A stretch of DNA of 64,000 nucleotides. Source: an uncultured Lachnospiraceae bacterium. GTDB taxonomy: Bacteria > Bacillota > Clostridia > Lachnospirales > Lachnospiraceae. The stretch is from positions 1 through 64,000 of the forward strand of contig CANQUC010000006.1 in assembly GCA_947626945.1 (NCBI GenBank), written 5' to 3'. Of the stretch, positions 17,078-25,369 are shown one piece after another. Each line of letters opens with the position of its first letter. The first letter of the stretch is position 1. Position numbers and translations under genes: made by a program. The notes beneath the pieces are model-generated. The model was not told the origin of the DNA. It ran no database searches and was given only the letters and a program-made list of their open reading frames with translations.

Positions 17078-18412
17078 TTACATATGATCGATAAAATCTA
17101 CGTCCACGTTTCCTGCGATATAATCAGGATGATTGAGTATTTCATACTGGTAATCTACATTGGTGTCGATGCCTTCGATGATGACTTCGCCAAGGGCGCT
17201 CTGCATTTTGCAGACCGCTTCGGACCGGTTCTTTGCCCACACGATCAGCTTCGCGATCATGGAATCATAATAGGGCGGAATAGTACAGCCGCTGTAGATG
17301 GCGGAATCTATCCGGATCCCTTTTCCGCCTGGAAGGTACATATCCGTGATCACGCCCGGCGACGGTCGGAATCCTTCTTTTGGATTTTCCGCGTTGATCC
17401 TGCACTCAATGGCGTGTCCAGACAGCCTGACCTGATCCTGTCTGCAGGAAAGCGCTTTCCCGGAGGCGATCCGGATCTGTTCCTTGACCAGATCGATGCC
17501 GGTCACCCATTCCGTTACGGGGTGCTCCACCTGAATGCGGGTGTTCATTTCCATAAAATAAAATCTGCCTGTTTTTTCCAGCAGAAATTCCACTGTGCCC
17601 GCGTTCACATACCCGGCTGCCTTTGCGGCTTTCACAGCCGCGGTTCCCATTTCTCTGCGCAGTTCTTCTGTCAGCGCGACGCAGGGAGATTCTTCGATCA
17701 TTTTCTGATGATTCCTCTGAACGGAACAGTCCCGTTCCCCCAAATGGATCACGTTTCCGTAAGAATCCGCAAGTATCTGAAATTCAATGTGGCGGGGATG
17801 CTCGATAAAACGTTCGATATACATGGAACCGTCGCCGAAGGCGTTTTCTGCCTCCGCTTTCGCGGTCTGAAAGCTGTTTTCAAATTCCTCCGGGCTGCGG
17901 GCTACGCGCATTCCTTTTCCGCCGCCTCCCATGACTGCCTTGACGATCACCGGATATCCTACTTCAAGGGCGATCTTTGCACCCTCGCGCCAGTCTGTGA
18001 CAGGCTCGCTGCTGCCGGGGATCACAGGTACGCCTGCGGCTTTCATAGTCCTTCTGGCTTCCTGCTTGTTTCCAAGTTTTGCGATCACTTCGGAGGGTGG
18101 TCCGATAAAGGTGATATTACATTTTTCGCATAATCCCGCGAAGCGGCTGTTTTCAGATAAAAAACCGAAGCCGGGATGAATGGCGTCCGCGCCTGTAATG
18201 ATGGTGGCACTGAGAATGTTGTCCATGCGCAGGTAGCTCTCCGAGGGCGCGGATGCGCCGATACACACCGCTTCGTCCGCCAGCTTTGTGTGAAGCGCTT
18301 CTCTGTCGGTCTCCGAATAGACGGCTACCGTCCCGATGCCCATTTCCCGGCAGGCCCGTATAATACGCACGGCGATCTCACCGCGGTTTGCGATCAAAAT
18401 TTTTTTAATCAT
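17078..18412 (-). CDS. accC: Biotin carboxylase subunit of acetyl-CoA carboxylase
   Basis: ATP-dependent carboxylation of biotin on AccB. Start: ATG at 18412 (MIKKILIANRGEIA), with GGGGGAA before it; the upstream extension is not conserved. 444 residues, normal length. ATP-grasp features: GGGGKGMRVA, HPRHIEFQIL, ERDCSVQRNHQK and MNTRIQVEHPVTE, with the catalytic Glu/Arg set intact. It lies in the fab operon between fabZ and accDA. Confidence 0.97.
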   Translation of the reverse strand: MIKKILIANRGEIAVRIIRACREMGIGTVAVYSETDREALHTKLADEAVCIGASAPSESYLRMDNILSATIITGADAIHPGFGFLSENSRFAGLCEKCNITFIGPPSEVIAKLGNKQEARRTMKAAGVPVIPGSSEPVTDWREGAKIALEVGYPVIVKAVMGGGGKGMRVARSPEEFENSFQTAKAEAENAFGDGSMYIERFIEHPRHIEFQILADSYGNVIHLGERDCSVQRNHQKMIEESPCVALTEELRREMGTAAVKAAKAAGYVNAGTVEFLLEKTGRFYFMEMNTRIQVEHPVTEWVTGIDLVKEQIRIASGKALSCRQDQVRLSGHAIECRINAENPKEGFRPSPGVITDMYLPGGKGIRIDSAIYSGCTIPPYYDSMIAKLIVWAKNRSEAVCKMQSALGEVIIEGIDTNVDYQYEILNHPDYIAGNVDVDFIDHM

Positions 18413-18431
18413 AAAAATTCCCCCAAAAGGA

Positions 18432-18860
18432 TCATCCGACCACAAACGTCAGCTCCGCGCTGACGACCGTTTTTCCGTCTACGCTGGCAATGGCTTCTCC
18501 TACGCCGACCGGTCCTTTTTTCCGCACGATCTTTGTCTCCAGGCGAACCTTGTCGCCGGGAACGATCTTTCCTTTGAAGCGGCATTTATTGATGCCGCCA
18601 AAATAAGCGGTCTTCCCCTTGTTTTCTTCGGCGCTCAGGATCGCCACCGCGCCGGTCTGCGCAAGGGCTTCTACCGTAAGTACGCCCGGCATCACAGGCT
18701 CCTGTGGAAAATGCCCCGCAAAAAATTCTTCTCTGTAGGATACACATTTATAGCCGACCGCATATTCTCCCGGTTTGTAGTCTTCTATATAATCAATGAG
18801 CAGAAAAGGATGACGGTGAGGAATGATTTCCTTGATCTCGCTGATATTCAAATGATTCAT
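18432..18860 (-). CDS. fabZ: 3-hydroxyacyl-ACP dehydratase
   Basis: Dehydrates 3-hydroxyacyl-ACP to trans-2-enoyl-ACP in each elongation round. 142 residues, as expected. The hot-dog fold active site is seen as GHFPQEPVMPGVLTVEALAQ, with the catalytic His and Glu. It starts four bases inside the end of accB (ATGA overlap), suggesting coupled translation. No separate fabM or fabA is in the operon, so the origin of unsaturated acids is not explained by genes here. Confidence 0.96.
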   Translation of the reverse strand: MNHLNISEIKEIIPHRHPFLLIDYIEDYKPGEYAVGYKCVSYREEFFAGHFPQEPVMPGVLTVEALAQTGAVAILSAEENKGKTAYFGGINKCRFKGKIVPGDKVRLETKIVRKKGPVGVGEAIASVDGKTVVSAELTFVVG

Positions 18861-19303
18861 CGTTCTGTCTGTCCCTCCTGACTGATCTTAAAAAGCGGCT
18901 GATCGTATTCCACCGGCTGTCCGTTTTCCACATAGATCTCGGACACCGTTCCGTCATATTCACTCTCGATCTCGTTCATCAGCTTCATTGCCTCCACGAT
19001 CGCCAGTGTCTGGCCTTTCGTCACATGGTCTCCCAGGGAAACAAAGGCGTCCGCGCCCTCCCCGGGCGAGCTGTAATATGTGCCGACCAGCGGTGACTTT
19101 ACAATCTGTCCGCCGCTCTCTTCCTGTCCTTTCAGGGAACCGCTCATCTCGCCTGCCGCGGCGATCTCCAAAACGGACTGCCTTGCGGCTGTATTCTTTT
19201 TGGAAAGCCGGATCCTCTCTCCGTCCTTTTCGTATTTAAAATCTGTGAGCGATGAAGCTGATACCGTTTCGATCAGTCTGATCAGATTTTCAAATTCCAT
19301 CAT
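18857..19303 (-). CDS. accB: Biotin carboxyl carrier protein of acetyl-CoA carboxylase
   Basis: Carries biotin between AccC and the fused AccDA. The 148-residue protein has a flexible Ala/Gly/Ser-rich middle and the C-terminal biotinyl domain with EAMKLMNEIES, where the Lys receives biotin. GAGG precedes the first ATG; a second ATG follows directly. It overlaps fabZ by four bases. Confidence 0.96.
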   Translation of the reverse strand: MMEFENLIRLIETVSASSLTDFKYEKDGERIRLSKKNTAARQSVLEIAAAGEMSGSLKGQEESGGQIVKSPLVGTYYSSPGEGADAFVSLGDHVTKGQTLAIVEAMKLMNEIESEYDGTVSEIYVENGQPVEYDQPLFKISQEGQTER

Positions 19304-19312
19304 TTAAAACCT

Positions 19313-20551
19313 CTAATCTCTGTATTTTTTTACAAGCAGGGAAGCGTTATGTCCTCCGAATCCAAGGGAATTTGAGAGAACATAGTCGATCTTTCTTGTC
19401 TTTGGCGCGCCGATGGTATAATCCAGATCGCATCCCTCGCCCGGCTCTTTTGTCCCCATCGTCTGATGGACGAAGCCTTCCTCGATGGATTTCACGCAGA
19501 CAATGAATTCCACGCCGCCTGCGGCGCCAAGCAGATGTCCGATCATGGATTTTGTGGAATTGACGCTCACGGTCTTCGCGGCGTCTCCGAGAGCCAGATG
19601 GATCGCTTTTGTCTCAAACAGATCATTGTGGTGCGTGCCGGTTCCGTGGGCGTTGATATAGTCCACCTGATCCGGAGTGATCCCGCCGTCCTTCATCGCC
19701 AGCGTCATTGCCATGGCGGCGCCGCTGCCGTCCTCGAGGGGCGACGTAATATGGTATGCGTCTCCGGTCGCTCCGTAGCCCGCAACCTCCGCATAGATGT
19801 GCGCGCCACGTTTTCTGGCGTGCTCCAGTTCCTCCAGAACAACAATGCCTGCGCCTTCCCCCAGGACAAATCCGTTTCGTTCCCTGTCAAAGGGAATGGA
19901 CGCCCGCAGAGGATCCTGCGACGTTGAAAGGGCGTTCAGACTGGTAAACCCGGCTACACCAAGGGGACAGATACAGCTCTCCGCCCCGCCTGCCAGCATG
20001 ATGTCCGCGTCCCCGTACTGAATGGTACGGAACGCTTCTCCGATGCTGTGGGAGCCGGAAGCGCAGGCAGTGACCACGCAGCTGCATTTTCCTCTGATCC
20101 CCAGCTGAATGGAGATATTTCCGGCCGCCATGTTGGAGATCATCAGGGGAACCATCAGCGGATTCACCCTTGAAGGCCCTTTGGTCAGAAGTTTTTCATA
20201 CTGTGTTTCCACCTGCTGCAGGCTTCCCACGCCGGAACCGGCAATCACGCCGACCCTGTACGGATCTTCCTCTTCCATATGGATCCCCGCATCCGCGAAT
20301 GCCTCCTTTGCGGCAGCGACGCCGAACTGGGAAAACCGTTCCATGCGGCGGGCCGCCTTAAAATCCATCCGTTCTTTGGGATCAAAGGATTTTACTTCAG
20401 CGGCGATCTTAATTTTATAATCTGACGTGTCGAAACCAGTGATCTCGTCGATCCCGACCTTTCCGGCCTTCACGGAATCCCAGAATTCCTCCGCGGTATT
20501 TCCGATGGGCGTTACCGCGCCAAGACCGGTCACTACGACTCTTTTTTTCAT
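19313..20551 (-). CDS. fabF: 3-oxoacyl-ACP synthase II
   Basis: Elongates acyl-ACP with malonyl-ACP. 412 residues from ATG at 20551 (MKKRVVVTGLGAV) with GGAG before it. The Cys-His-His triad is present: TACASGSHSIGEAF (Cys near 165), AHGTGTHHND (His) and SMIGHLLGAAG (His). As no separate fabB exists nearby it is probably the sole condensing enzyme after FabH. It lies between fabG and accB. Confidence 0.97.
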   Translation of the reverse strand: MKKRVVVTGLGAVTPIGNTAEEFWDSVKAGKVGIDEITGFDTSDYKIKIAAEVKSFDPKERMDFKAARRMERFSQFGVAAAKEAFADAGIHMEEEDPYRVGVIAGSGVGSLQQVETQYEKLLTKGPSRVNPLMVPLMISNMAAGNISIQLGIRGKCSCVVTACASGSHSIGEAFRTIQYGDADIMLAGGAESCICPLGVAGFTSLNALSTSQDPLRASIPFDRERNGFVLGEGAGIVVLEELEHARKRGAHIYAEVAGYGATGDAYHITSPLEDGSGAAMAMTLAMKDGGITPDQVDYINAHGTGTHHNDLFETKAIHLALGDAAKTVSVNSTKSMIGHLLGAAGGVEFIVCVKSIEEGFVHQTMGTKEPGEGCDLDYTIGAPKTRKIDYVLSNSLGFGGHNASLLVKKYRD

Positions 20552-20589
20552 ATTGAACTCCGTTCCGGAGCGTATATACAACGCTCCTG

Positions 20590-21330
20590 TTACATGACCA
20601 TACCGCCGTCCACATGGAGAACCTGCCCGGTAATGTAGCAGGCCGCATCGGAGGCCAGAAATGCCACCGCGTCGGCTACATACTCCGGTTTTCCAAAGGT
20701 TCCCAGGGGAATCTGTGCGGAGATGGATTCTTTTACTTTGTCTGTCAGCTTTGCAGTCATATCCGTTTCAATGAATCCGGGCGCGACGGCGTTCACCGTG
20801 ATCCCTCTGGACGCCACTTCTTTCGCGACAGCTTTTGTCAGTCCTAGAACGCCGGCCTTTGACGCGGCATAATTGGCCTGCCCGGCGTTCCCGGATACGC
20901 CGACCACAGAAGAAAGATTGATGATCCTGCCGCTCCGCTGACGGATCATCTGGCGCACTGCAAACCGGGTGGTATGAAACGCACCCTTTAAATTCGTATT
21001 CAGTACTGCGTCAAAATCTTCTTCCGACATTTTCAACAGCAGGCCGTCCCTTGTGATCCCTGCGTTGTTTACGAGAATATCCAGACGGCCGTAATCCTTT
21101 ACGATATCCTGAATAAACGCGCTGCAGGCCTGAAAATCAGACACGTCGCACTGTCGGGTGTCCGCCCTGCCTCCCAGGCGTTCAATCTCTTCCTTTACTT
21201 CAGCGGCCTTGTCCGCCGATCCATTATAATTTATGATGACAGCCGCGCCGAGAGACGCCAGCTTTATGGCAATGGCTCTTCCGATCCCTCTGGACGCTCC
21301 TGTCACAACCGCGATCTTTTCTGTCAGCAT
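20590..21330 (-). CDS. fabG: 3-oxoacyl-ACP reductase
   Basis: NADPH-dependent reduction of 3-oxoacyl-ACP, short-chain dehydrogenase family, 246 residues. TGASRGIGRAIA is the cofactor loop; the Ser-Tyr-Lys site is seen as NLSSVVGVSG ... YAASKAG; NNAG is near residue 90. Two ATGs are adjacent (21333 and 21330); the second has better spacing to GGAG and gives the usual MLxxK start. Confidence 0.97.
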   Translation of the reverse strand: MLTEKIAVVTGASRGIGRAIAIKLASLGAAVIINYNGSADKAAEVKEEIERLGGRADTRQCDVSDFQACSAFIQDIVKDYGRLDILVNNAGITRDGLLLKMSEEDFDAVLNTNLKGAFHTTRFAVRQMIRQRSGRIINLSSVVGVSGNAGQANYAASKAGVLGLTKAVAKEVASRGITVNAVAPGFIETDMTAKLTDKVKESISAQIPLGTFGKPEYVADAVAFLASDAACYITGQVLHVDGGMVM

Positions 21331-21378
21331 CATGCGCTCCTTCCCGGAAAAATCTGCCGCGTCTGGAACCTGCGCAGG

Positions 21379-22308
21379 TCAGACACGTTCCTTTAATGCT
21401 TTGACAACATTATCTACATCTTCCCACTTCGCGATGTTGCAGACGGTCACATCCCGGCTGATCCGCCGAAGGAAGCTGTTCAGGGTCCTGCCGGGGCCGA
21501 TTTCCACAAAAGTATCCACGCCGTCCGCGATCATCGTTTTCATACTCTGCATCCATTTCACCGGAGAATAGATCTGTTTCTCCAGCAGCGGTTTTGTGTC
21601 TGCGATGTCCGTCACTGTTTCCGCGGTTACGTTGGATACATAGGGAAGCTTTAAAGAATGCAGGGTGATCTTTTCAATCTCTCTGCCCAGTTCTTCGCCT
21701 GCGCCGGTAAGAAGCGGCGAATGGAACGGTCCGCTGACGTTGAGCATTGCCGTGCGCTTCGCGCCTGCATCCGAAAGTTTTTTTGCGGCTTCTTCCACGG
21801 CGCCCCGGTATCCGGTGATCACGATCTGTCCGGGGCAATTGTAATTTGCGATGGTCACGCCCTCCATAGAGCCGATCACATTTTCAATGTCCGCAGCGTC
21901 CATGCCGAGGACCGCGCACATGGAACCGACGCCTGCAGGCACAGTGTTCTGCATCAGCAGTCCACGGCGTCTCACCAGATAGATGGCGTCCAGCTCGTCC
22001 ATTCCGCCTGCGGCCGCAATGGCGCAGTATTCGCCGAGACTCAGTCCCGCGGTCATATCGGGGAAAAGTCCGGCCTCATTCACGGCTCTTGTCATGGCGA
22101 GACAGGTAGTTACAAGTGCCGCCTGCGTGTACTCTGTCAGATCCAGCAGCTCATTTTTTTCAAAGCAGAGCGCATTCATGTCCAGTCCGAGTCTTTCGCC
22201 TGCCTGATCAAAAAGCGTCTTTGCGCCGGAATGATTTTGATAAAAATCCGCGCCCATGCCCGGAACCTGCGCGCCCTGGCCGGGATAAATAAAAGCGGTC
22301 TTACTCAT
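21379..22308 (-). CDS. fabD: Malonyl-CoA:ACP transacylase
   Basis: Moves malonyl from CoA to ACP, feeding FabH and FabF. 309 residues. The nucleophile motif GLSLGEYCAI is near residue 88, GQGAQ near 10, and GPFHSPLL holds the partner His. It begins eight bases before the end of fabK (overlapping), with GGAGTAAGAAACG before the ATG. Confidence 0.97.
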   Translation of the reverse strand: MSKTAFIYPGQGAQVPGMGADFYQNHSGAKTLFDQAGERLGLDMNALCFEKNELLDLTEYTQAALVTTCLAMTRAVNEAGLFPDMTAGLSLGEYCAIAAAGGMDELDAIYLVRRRGLLMQNTVPAGVGSMCAVLGMDAADIENVIGSMEGVTIANYNCPGQIVITGYRGAVEEAAKKLSDAGAKRTAMLNVSGPFHSPLLTGAGEELGREIEKITLHSLKLPYVSNVTAETVTDIADTKPLLEKQIYSPVKWMQSMKTMIADGVDTFVEIGPGRTLNSFLRRISRDVTVCNIAKWEDVDNVVKALKERV

Positions 22309-23239
22309 CGTTTCTTACTCCCTGCATACATGCTTCGGCCTCTGTCACCAGCTTTTCCACAAGCTGTTTACAGGACATCCGTTCCTTTACCATACCGGCG
22401 CTCTGACCGGCCATAACGCTGCCGTTTACCACGTCGCCGTCCACAACCGCCTTTCTGAGTCCTCCGACGGTCAGCGACTCCAGTTCATCAAAGGAAACGC
22501 CGGCTTTTTCCAACTCCAGGTATTTTCTTGTCATCTGATTTCTCAGCGCGCGCACGGGATGACCGGTGGTCCTGCCGGTAACGCGCGTATCAATATCCTT
22601 TGCGGCAAGCACCCGTTCCTTGTAAGCGTCGTGCACCTGGGCTTCGTCTGTGACAATAAAATGCGTACCAACCTGTACGCCTTTCGCGCCCAGCATGAAC
22701 GCCGCCGCCATACCTCTTCCGTCTGCGATGCCGCCTGCGGCGATCACGGGTATGGAGACAGCGTCCACAACCTGGGGAACAAGCGTCATTGTGGTCAGTT
22801 CACCGATATGGCCGCCCGCTTCGCATCCTTCCGCCACCAGCGCGTCCGCGCCGCACCGCTCCATGCGCTTTGCGAGAGCTACTGAAGCGACCACGGGAAT
22901 CACGCGGATCCCTGCTTCCTTCCACATGCTCATATATTTTTCGGGACTTCCCGCGCCGGTAGTGACCACTTTCACTCTTTCTTCAGCAACGACCTTTGCC
23001 ACCTCTTCGGCGTAAGGACTCATGAGCATGATGTTGACGCCGAAAGGACGATCTGTCAATTCCCTGGCCATGCGGATCTGTTCACGGACCCACTGGGCAG
23101 GGGCGCTTGCGGCGCCGATCAGGCCGAGACCGCCTGCGTTGGAGACAGCCGCGGCAAGATGATATTCCGCTACCCAGGCCATGCCTCCCTGAATGACGGG
23201 ATATTCAATTTCCAAAAGCTCTGTGATCTCTGTTTTCAA
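22301..23239 (-). CDS. fabK: Enoyl-ACP reductase, FMN-dependent (FabK)
   Basis: Last step of the elongation cycle, using FMN and NAD(P)H; a triclosan-insensitive alternative to FabI. 312 residues of the 2-nitropropane-dioxygenase-like TIM barrel: PVIQGGMAWVA at the start, ALVAEGCEAGGHIG in the middle (near residue 145) and AAGGIADGRGMAAAFMLGA with the phosphate site. The start codon is TTG at 23239 with GGGGG seven bases upstream; there is no suitable ATG. It follows acpP by 16 bases. Confidence 0.95.
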   Translation of the reverse strand: MKTEITELLEIEYPVIQGGMAWVAEYHLAAAVSNAGGLGLIGAASAPAQWVREQIRMARELTDRPFGVNIMLMSPYAEEVAKVVAEERVKVVTTGAGSPEKYMSMWKEAGIRVIPVVASVALAKRMERCGADALVAEGCEAGGHIGELTTMTLVPQVVDAVSIPVIAAGGIADGRGMAAAFMLGAKGVQVGTHFIVTDEAQVHDAYKERVLAAKDIDTRVTGRTTGHPVRALRNQMTRKYLELEKAGVSFDELESLTVGGLRKAVVDGDVVNGSVMAGQSAGMVKERMSCKQLVEKLVTEAEACMQGVRNDE

Positions 23240-23255
23240 AATGTATCCCCCGCTT

Positions 23256-23483
23256 TTATGCCTGCGCGCTCTCTACATATGCAAGAACGTCGCCGACAGT
23301 CTCTATTTTTTCAAGATCCTCCGAGGGAATCTCAATGCCATATTCATCCTCCAACGCGGTGACAAGTTCAAACAGATCCAGAGAATCCGCGCTCAGATCA
23401 TCCTTGAAGGAAGTCTCTTTCGTAATGGCTTCAGCATCCACGCCCAGGTTTTCCGCAACAATTTCTTTGATTCTTTCTAACAT
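23256..23483 (-). CDS. acpP: Acyl carrier protein
   Basis: Carries growing acyl chains on phosphopantetheine. 75 residues from ATG at 23483 with AAGGAG before it; an upstream in-frame ATG lacks a site. The attachment motif [11 protein letters not shown] is near residue 36, the Ser being the modified residue. Strongly acidic. It lies between fabH and fabK in the operon. Confidence 0.97.
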   Translation of the reverse strand: MLERIKEIVAENLGVDAEAITKETSFKDDLSADSLDLFELVTALEDEYGIEIPSEDLEKIETVGDVLAYVESAQA

Positions 23484-23550
23484 AGTGATTTCTCCTTTTT
23501 GTATCATTTAATTATATATAAACTGCCGGTTTTGAATGGCCGTCCGCAGT

Positions 23551-24534
23551 TTATTTCCATTCCAGTATGGCCGCGCCCCACAGAAGCCCCGCGCCGAAGC
23601 CTGCGAGCATAAGTTTCTGACCGGGCTGCAGCATTCCCTTTTTCTTCATTTCATCCAGAAGCAGCGGTATGCTGGAGGATGAAGTGTTTCCGTATTCCTG
23701 CACGTTCATGGGAAATTTTTCCAGAGGTTCTCCAAGACGTTTTGCCACCGATTCGATGATGCGGCCGTTTGCCTGGTGAAGCACGAACCAGTCGATCTCT
23801 TCCTGTCTGACATTGTTTTTTTGCAGCGTCTCCCGGATCACTTCCGGTACTTTTCTCACAGCAAACTGAAAGATCGCCTTTCCGTCCATTTCAATGTAGT
23901 AAGACGCGTCGTCATATGTTTCGGCCAGACTGCCGCCGAATACCTGATGATGATCCTGCCTGCTCCTGCAGGTGAGGGAATCTCCAAGCGAGCCGTCCGC
24001 ATGGGTCACAGGCAGATAGAAAGGACCGTCGCCTGCCCGGACAACTGCAGCGCCCGCTCCGTCCCCAAACAGGATACAGGTGCCCCGATCCTCCCAGTTG
24101 GTCAGGTTGGACAGGCTGTCGCTGGCAACGATCAGCGCGGTTTTGATCATGCCGCCCGCCATGTAGGCAAGGACTGTGCTGTAGGCGAGAATAAATCCCG
24201 TGCATGCGGCGCTCAAATCATAGCAAGCGGCGTTTACGGCGCCGAGCGCTTCCTGTACCCGGCACGCCACGCAGGGAAGGATCGCGTTTGGGGAAATGGT
24301 GGAGACAAGGATCAGATCGATTTCCTCCGGAGCGATCCCGGCGTCTTCCACCGCTCTTCTGCCTGCTTCAATGGCCATAGAAACCGTGGTTTCCGTTCCA
24401 ACGATATGTCTGCGGACCACTCCGGTCCGCTCCCTGATCCATTCGTCGCTTGTTTCCACAAGCTTTTCGATCTCATGATTATCTATCGCAAGGGAAGGCG
24501 CGTAAGCGCCGGTCCCGATGATATATCCGGTCAT
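23551..24534 (-). CDS. fabH: 3-oxoacyl-ACP synthase III
   Basis: Starts fatty-acid synthesis by joining acetyl-CoA or branched acyl-CoA with malonyl-ACP. 327 residues. Start: ATG at 24534 (MTGYIIGTGAYAP), with GAGGAAC before it; the ATG of the longer frame (24570) lies within a few bases of the predicted transcription start, so it is excluded. Catalytic Cys in SAACTGF near residue 113, His and Asn in LHQANGR and GNTSSSS. First gene of the operon. Confidence 0.97.
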   Translation of the reverse strand: MTGYIIGTGAYAPSLAIDNHEIEKLVETSDEWIRERTGVVRRHIVGTETTVSMAIEAGRRAVEDAGIAPEEIDLILVSTISPNAILPCVACRVQEALGAVNAACYDLSAACTGFILAYSTVLAYMAGGMIKTALIVASDSLSNLTNWEDRGTCILFGDGAGAAVVRAGDGPFYLPVTHADGSLGDSLTCRSRQDHHQVFGGSLAETYDDASYYIEMDGKAIFQFAVRKVPEVIRETLQKNNVRQEEIDWFVLHQANGRIIESVAKRLGEPLEKFPMNVQEYGNTSSSSIPLLLDEMKKKGMLQPGQKLMLAGFGAGLLWGAAILEWK

Positions 24535-24575
24535 AACTGATGTTCCTCGTTTGTGTGAATGTGATTTCAAGAGAA

Positions 24576-24604
24576 AGAATAATCTATCACGTTCTGTTTG
24601 TCAA
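24576..24604 (-). promoter_or_regulatory. Promoter of the fab operon
   Basis: On the minus strand TTGACA (24599-24604) and TATTCT (24576-24581), 17 bases apart. A FabT-type palindrome lies just upstream. The start site would be near 24568, which supports the 24534 start of fabH. Confidence 0.85.
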
Positions 24605-24605
24605 G

Positions 24606-24624
24606 TACTTTGATAATCAAAATA
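24606..24624. promoter_or_regulatory. FabT-type operator
   Basis: Core TTTGATAATCAAA (24609-24621) is a perfect 13-base palindrome with central A; the flanks extend it imperfectly to 24606-24624. It is close to the known FabT box (AGTTTGATTATCAAACT type) and lies immediately upstream of the -35, so a bound repressor could block polymerase. It fits with the MarR/FabT-like gene at the end of the same operon. Confidence 0.75.
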
Positions 24625-24717
24625 TTTGGAGTTCAAGATAAATAGTTGTAAATTAAGATAAAATAGAATCTATGATCATTCTACTGGGAAAATCTCCCGC
24701 TGCTTTCTGTAAATACA

Positions 24718-24746
24718 TTGATTTTCATGAAAAATACAGATATAAT
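24718..24746 (+). promoter_or_regulatory. Promoter of yfcE
   Basis: TTGATT (24718-24723) and TATAAT (24741-24746), 17 bases apart, plus strand; 35 bases before the start codon. The fab operon is divergent from it and the FabT-type palindrome lies about 95 bases upstream. Confidence 0.75.
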
Positions 24747-24781
24747 AGTAGAAACAAACATCATCTTTACAGGGGGACAAC

Positions 24782-25237
24782 ATGAAATTTATGATCGCGT
24801 CGGACATTCACGGTCCCAGAAACGATCTGCCGAAAGAATATGCGCCGAAAGATGTGATAGAACAGCTGAACGCAAGAAAAGAACGGATCTTCTGCGTGCG
24901 GGGCAACTGCGATACGGATGTGGATCAGATGGTGCTTGCGTTTCCGATCATGGCGAAGTATTGTGTCCTCTGTGAAAAAGACGTGCTGATCTACGCCACT
25001 CACGGACATATTTTTAACGAGCATGCGCTCACGCCCCTCTGCAGGGGCGATATCCTGCTTCATGGTCATACGCATGTGCCGGAATGCGCGGAACGGGAAA
25101 ATTATATTTACATGAATCCCGGCTCTGTGGCTATCCCGAAAGAAAACAGCTGGCATGGATATATGACGCTGGAAAACGGCTTGTTTTTGTGGAAAGATTT
25201 TCATGAAAAGATCCATATGCGCTATGAGATCAGATGA
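24782..25237 (+). CDS. yfcE: YfcE-type phosphodiesterase lacking the GD metal motif (internal deletion)
   Basis: A metallophosphoesterase related to E. coli YfcE (known length ~184 residues), which cleaves phosphodiester model substrates. Here the protein is only 151 residues. After SDIHG at residues 7-11 (metal Asp/His) the next residues PRNDLPKEYAP correspond to what normally follows after about 30 more residues, including the GD-x-x-x-HG motif. Later motifs are intact: RGNCDTDVDQM near residue 38, THGH near 80 and HGHTH near 98. The missing piece is in frame and lies between two HG dipeptides. The protein has lost a bridging metal ligand and may be inactive, or use a different site. It has its own promoter and a GGGGG site before ATG. 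Confidence 0.85.
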   Translation: MKFMIASDIHGPRNDLPKEYAPKDVIEQLNARKERIFCVRGNCDTDVDQMVLAFPIMAKYCVLCEKDVLIYATHGHIFNEHALTPLCRGDILLHGHTHVPECAERENYIYMNPGSVAIPKENSWHGYMTLENGLFLWKDFHEKIHMRYEIR

Positions 25238-25369
25238 AGGTAAATTGCGAATCTGTCTGTGTTATGTTATGCCGCGGATCGTCGGTTCATCCGGCCGACA
25301 GATTCCGTTTGACAGATGATCAGGATAAAAAGCAAATAAAAGAAAGGATACAGTCTGTAAAACAGACCG

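Noticed and set aside
17084..18133. A 349-codon plus-strand frame opposite accC
   Set aside because: accC on the other strand is intact and conserved; the frame has no recognisable domain.
14840..25237. Horizontal transfer of the fatty-acid block
   Set aside because: A slight preference for GCG alanine codons was suspected in the fab genes, but a small hand sample was not decisive and the gene order is common in Firmicutes.
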